DNA of 64,000 bases from positions 6,071,001 through 6,135,000 of the forward strand of contig NZ_CP041191.1 of the NCBI RefSeq assembly GCF_006517275.1. Reading direction: 5' to 3'. How positions within the stretch are numbered: position 1 is the stretch's first letter; the number at the start of each line of letters is the position of its first letter. The notes under the pieces were generated by a model. The model had not been told where the DNA came from, did no database searches, and saw only the letters and a program-made list of their open reading frames with translations. Shown piece after piece: positions 1 through 8,858 of this stretch. The stretch comes from Labrenzia sp. PHM005 (lineage in GTDB: Bacteria; Pseudomonadota; Alphaproteobacteria; Rhizobiales; Stappiaceae). Position numbers and translations under genes: made by a program.

Positions 1-1388
1 AGCAGATTTCTTGCAAGTGTGCCGGAAAAGACGTGCCCCTTTTGCGGGACCAGAGCGACAGAGGACCGCACTTCTTGGAGGCTCACATGCCGCAGATCTA
101 CGCCGTCGATTACAATAGAGCCTTCATTCGGGTCGTCATGCCTCTGCAGCAATCCGAGCAAAGACGATTTTCCGGTTCCTGAGGCTCCCAAAAGACGTGT
201 TTTGCTCCCAGCAGGAACACGAGCACTCAACCCTAGAAACAAGGGCCGACCCTCAAAAGGCGCGTAGGCAACGTTTTTGATTTCAAGCCCACCACCGTTT
301 TTGGGCAGAGCAATTGGACGGCTGGGCTCTTGAACCTTTTGTTCAGCGCTCATGATTTGGTCCAGCCGGTCAAGGGCGGCGCGCATGCGCGCCTGGCCAT
401 GCCAGAGGGATATCAAGGACTGCATCGGGCCAATCAAGAAGCCGAGATAAGCGGTAAAGGCTATCAGCGAGCCGAGGGGCATGGTGCCATCGATAACAGC
501 GAGGCCACCGACGAGAAAAACAGCACCGCGCAAGATGGCCGTCAATACAAGCGGAACGGCTCGGGTGATTTCGCTCCACTTTTGCGCCGTCATCAAGGCG
601 CCGATCAGCCCTTGCTGGCGCTGTTCAATATCGTTCGCAGCGCATTGCGAAGCATTGAGCGCCCGCAGCGCTGATAATCCGGTTATGGTTTCCGCCAGAC
701 CGGATGCCAGATATCCACGTGCAGAGCGGACATCGCGGGCACGGGCATGCGTCACCGGCCGCGCTTTGGCAAAGAAAAGCAGTTCAATCGGCGCCAGGGC
801 GAGCGCCATCAATGCCAACGGCGGAGACAGTACGAAAAGCATGACCACGCCGCCGATCAAGCGGAGCATACTGCCTGCTCCCGAAACCAGAACAGCGAAT
901 GTAAACTGCTGAACCTCTCCAGCATCCCCATCCAAGCGGCTCATCAATTCGCCGATTTTTTGTTTTGCCTGCCAGCGGGGCGATTGGCCTAGTATTCGGG
1001 CTACTGCCCCCCGCCGCAGATCGGCCAATAGCCTTGCTGAAAACCGCAGATGCAGAAGGGAATTAAGCGCACCCAGGCCAAGAGCTGCCAATCCAATCCC
1101 AAACAATAGTAGAACAAAGGTGAGCAAAGCCTGCTTGTCACCAGCCATCAGGCCCTGATCAATGACAAGTTTTGTCAGCCATGGCGGTACCAAGGCTGCG
1201 GCGGCCGACGCCATGGATAAGACAAACAGACCCAGAAGCGGTTTGCGATAGGGCAGGACCAAGGGCGCAAGCCACCCAGCTTCACGTGCGCCAAAGACGC
1301 GAACCAGAAACGTAAGGAAAAATGGCTGCTGCGCCTTCTCAGGTACAGCTGTCTTTTCCGTAGTCGCAATGTTTGTCACCAGCGCCAT
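1..1388 (-). CDS. qhpF: ABC exporter, fused permease-ATPase, probable QhpF (3' end cut by window edge)
   Basis: The frame opens at ATG 1388 (AGGA about 6 bases upstream) and runs off the left edge, so the C-terminal part of the ATPase is missing. The readable protein starts MALVTNIATTEKT, has an exporter-type membrane domain of several hydrophobic helices over about 300 residues, then a nucleotide-binding domain with Walker A GASGTGKSS. This is the single-chain MsbA/LapB-like half-transporter layout. Known qhp operons encode an ABC transporter, QhpF, needed to move the crosslinked gamma subunit to the periplasm. Position after qhpB on the same strand makes that the best reading. The gene is separated from qhpB by 371 bases with repeats, so it may have its own promoter. 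A generic multidrug or peptide exporter is the alternative. The QhpE protease expected in such operons is not seen and would lie beyond the edge. Confidence 0.72.
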   Translation of the reverse strand, partial: MALVTNIATTEKTAVPEKAQQPFFLTFLVRVFGAREAGWLAPLVLPYRKPLLGLFVLSMASAAAALVPPWLTKLVIDQGLMAGDKQALLTFVLLLFGIGLAALGLGALNSLLHLRFSARLLADLRRGAVARILGQSPRWQAKQKIGELMSRLDGDAGEVQQFTFAVLVSGAGSMLRLIGGVVMLFVLSPPLALMALALAPIELLFFAKARPVTHARARDVRSARGYLASGLAETITGLSALRALNASQCAANDIEQRQQGLIGALMTAQKWSEITRAVPLVLTAILRGAVFLVGGLAVIDGTMPLGSLIAFTAYLGFLIGPMQSLISLWHGQARMRAALDRLDQIMSAEQKVQEPSRPIALPKNGGGLEIKNVAYAPFEGRPLFLGLSARVPAGSKTRLLGASGTGKSSLLGLLQRHDDPNEGSIVIDGVDLRHVSLQEVRSSVALVPQKGHVFSGTLARNL

Positions 1389-1432
1389 CAAATCCTATCC
1401 GACTCACTGCGGCTTTGCCTCATAAACACAAT

Positions 1433-1463
1433 CCCTCTCCTATTGGGAGAGGGCTGAGGTGAG
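1433..1463. repeat. Short hairpin repeat between qhpB and qhpF
   Basis: CCCTCTCC and GGAGAGGG flank a loop of about five bases, followed by CTGAGGTGAG. A related string, CCCTCACC, occurs near 1674-1681 on the far side of the larger palindrome, as if one repeat were split by another. It resembles dispersed intergenic hairpins of alphaproteobacterial genomes; that comparison is from memory and not checked. Confidence 0.5.
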
Positions 1464-1478
1464 AGGCTATTGCATTTG

Positions 1479-1601
1479 TCATCCCAGCCCCCGAGCGGGG
1501 ATCCACTCGCATCTCCGCTTGCCGCAGAAAAAGTGGGTTTTTACCGAAGCTCTGCAAACGAGTGGATCCCGGACCTCCGCAAGCGCGTCGTCCGGGATGA
1601 C
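1479..1601. repeat. 123-base palindromic intergenic repeat
   Basis: The unit begins GTCATCCC and ends GGGATGAC. Internally CGGGGATCCACTCG (left arm) faces CGAGTGGATCCCGG (right arm), so nearly the whole element can fold into a long imperfect stem. Both strands carry short open frames that only reflect the repeat. It lies in the 371-base gap between qhpB and the ABC exporter. This looks like a dispersed palindromic element of the REP/SINE-like kind rather than a gene or a simple terminator. The rest of the 1389-1759 gap holds no gene that can be supported. Confidence 0.7.
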
Positions 1602-1759
1602 AATCGTATGTGCAGCCTATTAGGTACAGCAAAAACGAACTGGCTTGACTACTTGAGCTAATTGCCTCGCCTACCCTCACCTTGAGCATTGCTCCGATCT
1701 CTCACAATGGAAGAGAAGAAGTGTTTCCTGCACAAAACAGCTTGTGCAGGAGATTTTGG

Positions 1760-2848
1760 TCAGCTGCCGGTGCTGATCACATGCATCGTGCTGGCAGCCA
1801 TGTCGCCACCGGACGGCAACAGGATCTCACCGACACGTTCCAGGGTATCTGCATCGTAGACACCGATGTCGTCATTGGTGCCGCCGACATAGAGTTCCTT
1901 GCCGTCTGAGGAGATATTGATGCAGTAGTAGGTGTGCGGCAGGTCCACCCGTTTCACCAGTTCCTTGGTTTCAAGATCATGTTTGGAGAGCTGGGTGTAA
2001 ACGCCATAGAGGTTTTTCTTGTTGTTCGGATCGCGCACGGCGGAGAACATGATCACCTCGAAACTGGCAAAGTCCTCAATTTCTGACTCACCGGTGGTCA
2101 AGTCGACCGACTGATAACCCCAGACAAAATCCGCGAGTTCGCTTTGCGTTTCATCGGTGAATTTGGCTGCCGAATAAAGCAACATGAATTCGTCGGCCTG
2201 GGTGCCAATCGGCCAGAAAGCCAAGACGTCCGGCGGCGAATAGGTTGGCCGGTCCCAGGAGGCATTGGCGATTTTTACCGACATATCTCCTGTCTTCGGA
2301 TCGAAGGCATAAATGTCATGCCCGCCCGCATAGACCTCGCCGTTGCGGCCGGCAGCCATCACAGTTACGCGGCGTGGCGCCGGGAACACGCGCGCCGGCT
2401 GCGCATCCAAGCCGGCTGACGTCTCATAGACCGCAAATTCCGGCTCCATCACTTCAAACCGATCCGGATGCAGACGCACCGGATTGCGAACGGTATAGAC
2501 CTCAGAACCGTCCTTGGAGACAGCCAGGGAAGCAATGGTCTTGCGCCGCACATCGCCTTCAGACTGATGAGCCGAAAAGACGGTATTACAGGTCGCCAGC
2601 TCCACGCCGTACACATCTTCCCAGCGGCTGCCGAGAATGTAGGCGATGGAGTTGTCCGGCGACATGGCGATGACGCCGGGAATGATGTTGAAGTCGAGTT
2701 TACAGTCGGTTTCTACGGTCCGCGCCTTGGCGTCGATGACATAAAGGCGGTCGGGTTTGGCGACCGTGACAATTAAATCCTTGGCGAGCGCCGGCAGGGC
2801 CGTCAGCCCCAGACACAAAGCCGCCGTTGTTGCGATCAAATTCCGCAT
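1760..2848 (-). CDS. qhpB: Quinohemoprotein amine dehydrogenase beta subunit
   Basis: This 362-residue periplasmic protein begins MRNLIATTAALCLG, with a signal peptide likely cut after ALA near residue 21. The start at 2848 is chosen because GGAGA precedes it and the signal peptide begins there; an in-frame extension to 3064 would only add non-hydrophobic residues overlapping qhpC. The rest is a run of beta-propeller blades with motifs such as VIDAKARTVE, AYILGSRW, YAFDPKTGD and VYDADTLERVGEI. In QHNDH the beta subunit forms a seven-bladed propeller that caps the CTQ-bearing gamma subunit and shapes the amine-binding pocket. It follows qhpC by 34 bases in the order A-D-C-B, as in known qhp operons. 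Other YVTN/propeller proteins, including NirF, look similar, but the neighbours decide the call. Confidence 0.9.
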   Translation of the reverse strand: MRNLIATTAALCLGLTALPALAKDLIVTVAKPDRLYVIDAKARTVETDCKLDFNIIPGVIAMSPDNSIAYILGSRWEDVYGVELATCNTVFSAHQSEGDVRRKTIASLAVSKDGSEVYTVRNPVRLHPDRFEVMEPEFAVYETSAGLDAQPARVFPAPRRVTVMAAGRNGEVYAGGHDIYAFDPKTGDMSVKIANASWDRPTYSPPDVLAFWPIGTQADEFMLLYSAAKFTDETQSELADFVWGYQSVDLTTGESEIEDFASFEVIMFSAVRDPNNKKNLYGVYTQLSKHDLETKELVKRVDLPHTYYCINISSDGKELYVGGTNDDIGVYDADTLERVGEILLPSGGDMAASTMHVISTGS

Positions 2849-2882
2849 TGGATGTCTCCAAATTCTCGTGGCTTGCGCCAAA

Positions 2883-3215
2883 TCAGGTTTCGCTATCGGT
2901 CGGAAAGACCGTGCCCAGAGAGCGCCAGTCCTTGCCGGCATTGTCGGCGTTGGCGTTCCAATCCTTGTAGGAGTTGATGGTGTCGGGCACTTGGGCCGGC
3001 CACCAGCAGGGATCGGAACAGCCATAAAGATCGGCTTCCATCGGCTGACATAAAGCGGCGACACCGCCGAAGGGATCGACTTCCCAGCCCGGATCGAGCG
3101 TTGATGTACAGCCAGTCACGACGGTCTGCATCGCCCTGACTTCATCCATCTTGTCGGTTTTGACGGCATCTACGACGCGGTCGGCTTTTTGATTGAGCGG
3201 TTTTAAATGTTTCAT
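2883..3215 (-). CDS. qhpC: Quinohemoprotein amine dehydrogenase gamma subunit precursor (CTQ-bearing)
   Basis: This 110-residue protein has a charged N-terminal leader of about 29 residues that is not a Sec signal, followed by the catalytic core. Visible residues are C36, E45, C56, D62, C66, C70, W72 and D78. Matched to the mature QHNDH gamma chain, these are the three Cys-to-Glu/Asp thioether pairs (36-45, 56-62, 70-78) and the C66-W72 pair that forms cysteine tryptophylquinone. The matching is from remembered family numbering, with a constant offset of 29. The core motif is [11 protein letters not shown]. The product is made as a leader peptide substrate, modified in the cytoplasm by QhpD and QhpG, then cleaved and exported. 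The start codon overlaps the qhpD stop as ATGA. Confidence 0.95.
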   Translation of the reverse strand: MKHLKPLNQKADRVVDAVKTDKMDEVRAMQTVVTGCTSTLDPGWEVDPFGGVAALCQPMEADLYGCSDPCWWPAQVPDTINSYKDWNANADNAGKDWRSLGTVFPTDSET

Positions 3216-4648
3216 TTGCCGAAGGCCCTCCGCGGCATGATGTGATCTGTGAAATAGGCGGGCGCCCCGGCGATCAGGTCGCCGTAAACACTGATGCCGA
3301 AGTCGACCCAGTCGCGCATGAGATCGCAGTAGTGGTAGGTCGGTTTCATGGGATCGGAAAAATGCGCATAGCTTTCGTGATAACAGCCGCCGGCGCAGAT
3401 GTTGCGGATCCGGCAGGTCGCACAGCCTTTCTCCGTCCTGTCGGCACGGTCCTCGATGAAGCGGGCGAGTTTTTGTTTCTCAATGCCGCCGTCGATAGTT
3501 CCGAAGGTATCCATATCGGAACCGGTGAACCGGTGGCACAGATTGAGCCCGCCTTCATGATCGACTGCCAGCATGCCAAGCCCGGCGCCGCAGGGCAGCG
3601 CCTTCGACCGGCCCTCATAAAGGTCCGTCATCAGCTGGTGCATGTTGGAAAAGCCGATGTTGGTTCCCTTTAGCGCTTCGTCCCGGTAACGCCGGCCGAG
3701 TCGCTTCATTTCCGAAAACACCGTCTCGAGCTCATCGCCGGTCAGATTGAATGGCGCGACCGGCCCGGAGGTCACCGGAGAAAAGCCAACTTCGTGAAAG
3801 CCGATCTCGTTTTTGAGATGATCCCAAATGTCGTAGACCGCCGTAACGCCTCGGGTCAGCGTTACCCGTCCACCAACTGGGCGGGAGGTATAGCGTTCCA
3901 AAAGCATCTTGGTCTTGGCCGCAACGACATCATACGTGCCCTTGCCGCCGACCGTCTTGCGGTTCTTGTCATGCAGTGCCTTTGGGCCATCCATGGAGAC
4001 GGTCAGGCCAAACCGGTGGGCATTCAACCAATCAACAATTTCTTCGTTGAGAAGTGTCGCATTGGTTGTCAGCGTGAAATCGACCTTCTTACCCAGATTG
4101 CCGAAACGGTCTTCGGCATAAGCAACCACTTCTTTGATAAGACCGAGATTGCTTAAGGGTTCGCCACCAAAGAAGACAACATTGTAGCAGTCGCGGTCCG
4201 GACTTTCTTGCAACAGAAGCTCGATCGAGCGTTTGGCCGTCTCAAACGCCATCCGCCGGCCTTTCGACGGCGTGTCGAGATCCTCCTTGTAACAATAGGT
4301 GCAAGACAAATTGCAACCGGTGTTGACGTTGAGAACGATCGTCGTCAGCGGAAAGTTCTCGATGTGCACCGGTGGACGTTCAGCCCTTGGTGGACGGCCG
4401 TCCGTGACGATATCGAGATCCAACAAGGCGCGGATGCGTTCGGTTAGAAGATCCGGATCAACCCGGCCTTCAAATCGCTCACGAACGTCCCCTTCGCTGA
4501 TCCGCTCACGGTCGGCGAAGAGATCGATGACGTCGTTATCCAGCCGGTCGATTTCGAATAGCGAGGTGGTTGGTACGTGGAACAGCAAATGCCGTCCGTC
4601 GACTTCCACCCGGTGCGCGTTTTGAGGCTGAAAAAACAGGTATCCCAT
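3212..4648 (-). CDS. qhpD: Radical SAM thioether-forming maturase of the gamma subunit
   Basis: The 478-residue protein has the radical SAM cluster motif C112-x3-C116-x2-C119 ([10 protein letters not shown]). A C-terminal SPASM-type cysteine set includes [28 protein letters not shown] and YHYCD, so auxiliary Fe-S clusters are expected. QhpD uses S-adenosylmethionine to build the intrapeptide Cys-to-Asp/Glu methylene thioether bonds in QhpC, sequentially and on the leader-bearing precursor. About the first 90 residues probably form a peptide-recognition region of the RiPP maturase type. The gene sits 12 bases after qhpA and overlaps qhpC by 4 bases, which suggests coupled translation of enzyme and substrate. 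The general SPASM family also includes sulfatase and quinohaemoprotein maturases, but the qhp context is complete enough to be specific. Confidence 0.94.
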   Translation of the reverse strand: MGYLFFQPQNAHRVEVDGRHLLFHVPTTSLFEIDRLDNDVIDLFADRERISEGDVRERFEGRVDPDLLTERIRALLDLDIVTDGRPPRAERPPVHIENFPLTTIVLNVNTGCNLSCTYCYKEDLDTPSKGRRMAFETAKRSIELLLQESPDRDCYNVVFFGGEPLSNLGLIKEVVAYAEDRFGNLGKKVDFTLTTNATLLNEEIVDWLNAHRFGLTVSMDGPKALHDKNRKTVGGKGTYDVVAAKTKMLLERYTSRPVGGRVTLTRGVTAVYDIWDHLKNEIGFHEVGFSPVTSGPVAPFNLTGDELETVFSEMKRLGRRYRDEALKGTNIGFSNMHQLMTDLYEGRSKALPCGAGLGMLAVDHEGGLNLCHRFTGSDMDTFGTIDGGIEKQKLARFIEDRADRTEKGCATCRIRNICAGGCYHESYAHFSDPMKPTYHYCDLMRDWVDFGISVYGDLIAGAPAYFTDHIMPRRAFGK

Positions 4649-4660
4649 AGTCTTTCCTCC

Positions 4661-6226
4661 TCAGCGGATCGGCGGGTTGTTCCAGCGTTGGACAGTCACA
4701 ATCAGCTGCCCCTCGCCTGACACACCACCGCTTTCAGCCAGAACTTTCAGATTGCCGGCATTGTTGGTCGAAAATGGCCGCTCCGGATTTGGCCCCGCGA
4801 CGGCGGGGTTGAAGATGCCAAGCACACCATCCATTTCACCGGCGTATTTCACATCTTCCAGATGTTCGGCTTCTTCATTGAACGGGGCGACCGACCAGGA
4901 TGCGGGAACCGCACCGATACGCACATCATCATCCGTTCCAGGCTGACCGTCAGCCCCATTCCAATAGCCAATGGCCTCAAACCGCGCCGGAACCTTGCCG
5001 GCCGATCCACCGCCGCCGCCAACACGGGCAACTGCAAAGGCTGGTTCAATCTTGAGGCTGTCGAGATGGCTGTAGACCGCGAGCGCATCGGTGGCAGCTG
5101 CACCGCGAGCAGTCACCGACACAAGCCCATCAGCATCTGATGCTGGAGTTACATCGAGTGAGGTCCCGAAGTCGTTTTCTGTGCCACCAGATCCGTCCAG
5201 AGCGCCGGACAAATTGACGGCACCCAAACCTGTCCCAACGACTTGAACAGTTGCTGTTTTTCCTGCAGGTACCGTTGACGGCACGACGGCCACGATAGAA
5301 GCTTTGCCGTCAGCCCGAGCGGCCTTGAAGGCTCCGCCGAGGCTATCTTCCGCGTGCAGGAATTGGCGGCCTGTCAGGCTTGAACCATCTTCGGATATCG
5401 CAAGCACCTGGCGGAATTTCTCACCGCCAATGTCGAGATTGGCACGCCACTCATAACCGGTGTAGAGGTTCATCTGACCGGACATTTTAAGTTCTTCACC
5501 GCCGGCCGTCATAAGCGTTCCGGAAACGGTGTAAGGCGAGGCATCCCCGGAGACGTCCAGAGTGCCATAGGCTTCGCCTTTTTCCGGCAGCTTGGTCGCA
5601 AACACCCAAGATCCAGAAGCGTCAGGTTTTTCAGCTTTCGCCCAAGACGCCCAGGCGTCCGTTTCCAGCGGGTATTGTTCGGTAAGGAACGGCACGACTT
5701 CTTCACGGGCGATGTTCAGCCACTCGCGATCCCGTGCAAGGGCTTGATATTCCAGCGTCGGCCACTGCCCGACATGAAAGTCGATATGATAGTTCCACTC
5801 GTCTTCCGTGCGGCGCTGCAAGGCAACGCGCGCTGCGGAGTGACAGCGTGAGCACATTTCACCCAGCGGACCTGCGGGCTCCTCGATCACGGACGGTTCT
5901 TGTTCCAGAATGTACCGGAACCCGGCGGTCTCAGCCGGTGCCAGACCTTGAGTGTCGGACAGATACTGAACCAGTTGCCGCTGGGCATCTGCTTCGATTT
6001 TCATTCCGTAGAACAGACGCATGCGAACGATGGTCATCAACCAGCCTTCAGGCGATTTGCGTTGTTCTTTGACCCGGCTTAAGGCACCAGAGGCATCCGA
6101 TTCGTGACAGCCAGCGCAGTTTTCTTCAAGAAGTGTTGCGCCATCCAGAGCGACTGCCCCACCCGGCAAGAAGAGCAGCAAACCGGTCACTCCGGCCAGC
6201 GTCCCCTTTCGCAAACGTTTGATCAT
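4661..6226 (-). CDS. qhpA: Quinohemoprotein amine dehydrogenase alpha subunit, dihaem cytochrome c
   Basis: This 521-residue exported protein has the signal peptide MIKRLRKGTLAGVTGLLLFLPGG. Two CxxCH haem c sites are visible: C37-A-G-C40-H41 and C125-S-R-C128-H129. They make the dihaem N-terminal domain that takes electrons from the reduced CTQ cofactor and passes them to a c-type cytochrome or cupredoxin. The remainder, from about residue 165, is beta-rich Ig-like modules (for example TVQVVGTGLG and GQLIVTVQRW), as in the alpha chain of Paracoccus and Pseudomonas QHNDH. The length fits the roughly 60 kDa alpha subunit. It overlaps qhpG by 4 bases (ATGA) and is followed by qhpD after 12 bases. 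Confidence 0.93.
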   Translation of the reverse strand: MIKRLRKGTLAGVTGLLLFLPGGAVALDGATLLEENCAGCHESDASGALSRVKEQRKSPEGWLMTIVRMRLFYGMKIEADAQRQLVQYLSDTQGLAPAETAGFRYILEQEPSVIEEPAGPLGEMCSRCHSAARVALQRRTEDEWNYHIDFHVGQWPTLEYQALARDREWLNIAREEVVPFLTEQYPLETDAWASWAKAEKPDASGSWVFATKLPEKGEAYGTLDVSGDASPYTVSGTLMTAGGEELKMSGQMNLYTGYEWRANLDIGGEKFRQVLAISEDGSSLTGRQFLHAEDSLGGAFKAARADGKASIVAVVPSTVPAGKTATVQVVGTGLGAVNLSGALDGSGGTENDFGTSLDVTPASDADGLVSVTARGAAATDALAVYSHLDSLKIEPAFAVARVGGGGGSAGKVPARFEAIGYWNGADGQPGTDDDVRIGAVPASWSVAPFNEEAEHLEDVKYAGEMDGVLGIFNPAVAGPNPERPFSTNNAGNLKVLAESGGVSGEGQLIVTVQRWNNPPIR

Positions 6227-7581
6227 GCTGTTTCCCTCATTTTGCTGTGTTTGTTTGAAAGATTGTTCAGGGCGTTGACCGACAAGCCTTGACCAGCCAG
6301 CCAGCGGAATGCGGCCTCTGCGGCTGCCGGCGGGCGCTCCCCGGTTGTTTGTATGCGGTTGAAAAGGCTGAACAGCTGCCGAACTGACAGCCCTGCAACA
6401 AAGGCCACACCTTCCGGATTTTTCGGTGTAATCAGCACGTCCCGTTCTTTGAGCTGGTTGTCTTCAACAACCACGCGCTGTTCCAGGGATGCTTCGGCGG
6501 CTTCCTTGTGAGCGGGCTCATTATCGGGCCAGGCGGCCCGCTCCGCCCAAAACCGCATTGCGGAAAAATTCTTCTCAAGACGATAAAAATCCCGGCCGAT
6601 CCGGGCCTGCCGCCAAAAGGTCCCAACCACACGGTCGCGGTAAAATCGCCGCGCCAGGTACGCGCCCTCTATTGGCTGTTCGAGAACCGTTCGAACAATT
6701 GAAACTGCCGATAGTGCGGACGACAGCGCCCAAAAGAGGCCATGGCCGGACAAGGGGTCAATCGCGACCGCAGCGTCACCAATCGGAATAATCGGAAGCG
6801 TCAATTCTGGTGCTGCAAGAACCAGTCCAGCTCCCCTTGCCAGTAGATCTCCTTGGAATGACACCTCTCCGAAATGGTTTTGAAACTCCGGCTGCTTTAG
6901 AAACACTTGAACGCGCTCCTGAAGACCGGTCTGGCCGGATCCAGTTAAATCGGCCTGCGCAATACTTACCTGCAACCACTGGCCGAATTCCGGATCGCAT
7001 GCGAACCAGCACCAGCCTTGTGGTGTTGCAACAACATGTGTTCCTGTATGCTGGATGCTGGCCTTTACATGCCCGGAAATGGCTAGGGTTTGCGGCCCTT
7101 TGAGACGTACCGGTGTGGTTGCCTGGCGGCCGCGGGCATCGATCATCAGCTTGGCAGTCACAACTTGCCCGCTCGACAATTGCAGCTCGACACCACCAAC
7201 CGGATCGACGGTCTCGACCCGGCGCAACCGGGCGGTTTTGAGTTCCACCCCGGCGTCGACCGCAACTGTTCTGAGGATGGCATCAAACTCATGACGGCGA
7301 ACAAGACGTTCACCGTTTTCCGTGCCCTGCAGTCCAGCCCAGACAACATTTCGAGGGGCAGGTTTGCTCACGGCGTTTAGTGATGATTCAAGACCTTTGG
7401 CGGCGAGCAGACGCGCAACACGCTCGCCCATGCCCTCAAGGCGCGGACGGCTTGTCGCAGGATCTATGAGAATGACGCGTATTCCGGCACGCGCCAGCTC
7501 ACGCGCTGCGAAGGCGCCAGCGGGTCCGCCGCCGGCGACTGCCACATCGAAGCAGGCCACCAATACTGTTCCCTCATCCAA
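6223..7581 (-). CDS. qhpG: FAD-dependent tryptophan hydroxylase of CTQ biogenesis
   Basis: The 452-residue protein opens with a dinucleotide-binding fold, DVAVAGGGPAGAFAARELA (GxGxxG at about residues 17-22). It also carries the later flavin motif IPIGDAAVAIDPLSGHGLFWAL. This is the PHBH/tryptophan-halogenase-like flavin monooxygenase architecture. QhpG is known to dihydroxylate the crosslinked tryptophan of QhpC, an essential step to the quinone of CTQ. Here it is the first gene of the minus-strand qhp operon, directly facing the divergent regulator gene across 218 bases. In some related operons the qhpG homologue lies at the other end, so the gene order is a small variation. There is no signal peptide, consistent with a cytoplasmic enzyme. 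Confidence 0.9.
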   Translation of the reverse strand: MDEGTVLVACFDVAVAGGGPAGAFAARELARAGIRVILIDPATSRPRLEGMGERVARLLAAKGLESSLNAVSKPAPRNVVWAGLQGTENGERLVRRHEFDAILRTVAVDAGVELKTARLRRVETVDPVGGVELQLSSGQVVTAKLMIDARGRQATTPVRLKGPQTLAISGHVKASIQHTGTHVVATPQGWCWFACDPEFGQWLQVSIAQADLTGSGQTGLQERVQVFLKQPEFQNHFGEVSFQGDLLARGAGLVLAAPELTLPIIPIGDAAVAIDPLSGHGLFWALSSALSAVSIVRTVLEQPIEGAYLARRFYRDRVVGTFWRQARIGRDFYRLEKNFSAMRFWAERAAWPDNEPAHKEAAEASLEQRVVVEDNQLKERDVLITPKNPEGVAFVAGLSVRQLFSLFNRIQTTGERPPAAAEAAFRWLAGQGLSVNALNNLSNKHSKMRETA

Positions 7582-7799
7582 TCGCCCATGTATTCATGGT
7601 GCGGTTTCGGATCTCTCTCTGCCTGCCATTAGAGGGAGCATGCTTAAGTGCTTTCTCGACAATTTTGGCCAATCTTTGAATGTTGGCAGAAAAGCTCAGT
7701 TCTTCGATTGCGCCATTTGAATTTATTTGGTCTATTTTTTGAGCTTGCGGCCTATTGACGCAAGACAATCTGAGGGGAGCCAGACGCAGGACGCGCCAA
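7582..7799. promoter_or_regulatory. Divergent control region between qhpG and qhpR
   Basis: This 218-base region separates qhpG (minus) from the AraC-type regulator (plus) and must hold both promoters. It contains TTGGCC at 7665-7670 and TTGGCA at 7683-7688, same orientation, starts 18 bases apart. AraC-family activators often bind such direct repeats, so these are the operator candidates. Nothing else is clear, and no -35/-10 pair is claimed. Confidence 0.4.
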
Positions 7800-8822
7800 A
7801 TGCCGAGGAATGCCACCATAATCTCCGGAGCCTTGAACGGCCTCGAAGATCTGCTTGTCCAAAACGGCCGGGATCCGGCTGCCCTTGGACAACAAAGTGG
7901 TGTGCCGACCAATGCCTGGCGAAACGCGCAGTGCGAAATTCCACTCTTTTCATTTGTGGAAGTGTTCGAACAAGGGGCATCGATGCTCAGCCAGCCCAAC
8001 ATTGGCTGGAGATCAGGAACGTACTTTGACTTTCAACAGTTGGGCGATCTTGGAAGCGCCATTTTATCGGCATCGACGGTAGGCTCCGCGCTGCGTACCT
8101 TCGAGCGGTTTCTGCGGTTTGTCCAAAGTGAATCGGATATGCAGCTGAGCGTAGAAGACGGTGTTGCCACTCTAACCTATAGAATTCTCAATCCCGACAT
8201 CTGGCCACGCCGGCAGGATGCGGAGTTCACTTTATCTGTCCTAATCGAACTCATCCGGCGTGGAGCCGGGAGGGCCTGGCAGCCGGATCTGATCTGCTTC
8301 GAACACACGGCCATCCGTCCAACCGGAAACTGTATTGATACTGCTGGCAGCTTTTGTCTTTTCGACTGTGAAACCAACGCGCTAAGTTTCCCGGAAAGCG
8401 TTCTCAGCGCACCAATGCCTCGGGATGACCTGAACCGCCATCAGCAAGCTTTGAAAAATCTGACACAAAGTCTGACGACCAAGGCTTGGGCGCAATCGTT
8501 GACGGCCCGGACGCGGACAGCAATTTACGAAGGCCTTGGCTCCGGAACGGCAGATCAGGAAACCGTAGCACGGCAACTCGGTCTTTCCCGCCGCAGTTTA
8601 CACCGGCATCTCAAGGATGAAGGTGCAAGATTTTCGACGCTTCTGGATGATTGCCGGTTCCGGGTCGCCCGCCACGCTCTGGTGGATACACGGCAACCGC
8701 TCGCTCAAATCGCATGCGAACTCGACTACTCGGACCAGACAGCGTTCGAACGCGCCTTCAAACGGCGCACAGGCATGACGCCGAAGCGGTATCGCCAATC
8801 TTTTGGCAAGGTGCCAAGTTAA
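7800..8822 (+). CDS. qhpR: AraC-family transcriptional activator of the qhp operon
   Basis: This 340-residue regulator has an N-terminal ligand or dimerisation region of the AraC_binding_2/'arabinose-binding' type. At the C-terminus is a double helix-turn-helix: first helix pair TVARQLGLSRRSLHRHLKDEG, second IACELDYSDQTAFERAFKRRTG, ending with the family signature GMTPKRYRQ. ATG 7800 is preferred over an in-frame TTG at 7755 because the family fold begins there and AGGA lies upstream. Divergent placement next to qhpG agrees with QhpR of known operons, which is required for induction by n-butylamine. The inducer here is not known. The gene ends 36 bases from the convergent nasA end, leaving little space for a terminator. 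Confidence 0.85.
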   Translation: MPRNATIISGALNGLEDLLVQNGRDPAALGQQSGVPTNAWRNAQCEIPLFSFVEVFEQGASMLSQPNIGWRSGTYFDFQQLGDLGSAILSASTVGSALRTFERFLRFVQSESDMQLSVEDGVATLTYRILNPDIWPRRQDAEFTLSVLIELIRRGAGRAWQPDLICFEHTAIRPTGNCIDTAGSFCLFDCETNALSFPESVLSAPMPRDDLNRHQQALKNLTQSLTTKAWAQSLTARTRTAIYEGLGSGTADQETVARQLGLSRRSLHRHLKDEGARFSTLLDDCRFRVARHALVDTRQPLAQIACELDYSDQTAFERAFKRRTGMTPKRYRQSFGKVPS

Positions 8823-8858
8823 AAATTCAAGATACTCGATCTCTTAAGACGCTCTGAC

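Noticed and set aside
1420..1689. Short open frames on both strands in the qhpB-qhpF gap
   Set aside because: They lie in a palindromic repeat, which produces similar short peptides wherever it occurs. No ribosome site or domain supports a gene.
1760..2848. Reading the propeller protein as NirF or a generic YVTN protein
   Set aside because: A genuine nirF is at 34872-36020, and this gene sits in an A-D-C-B order specific to the amine dehydrogenase.
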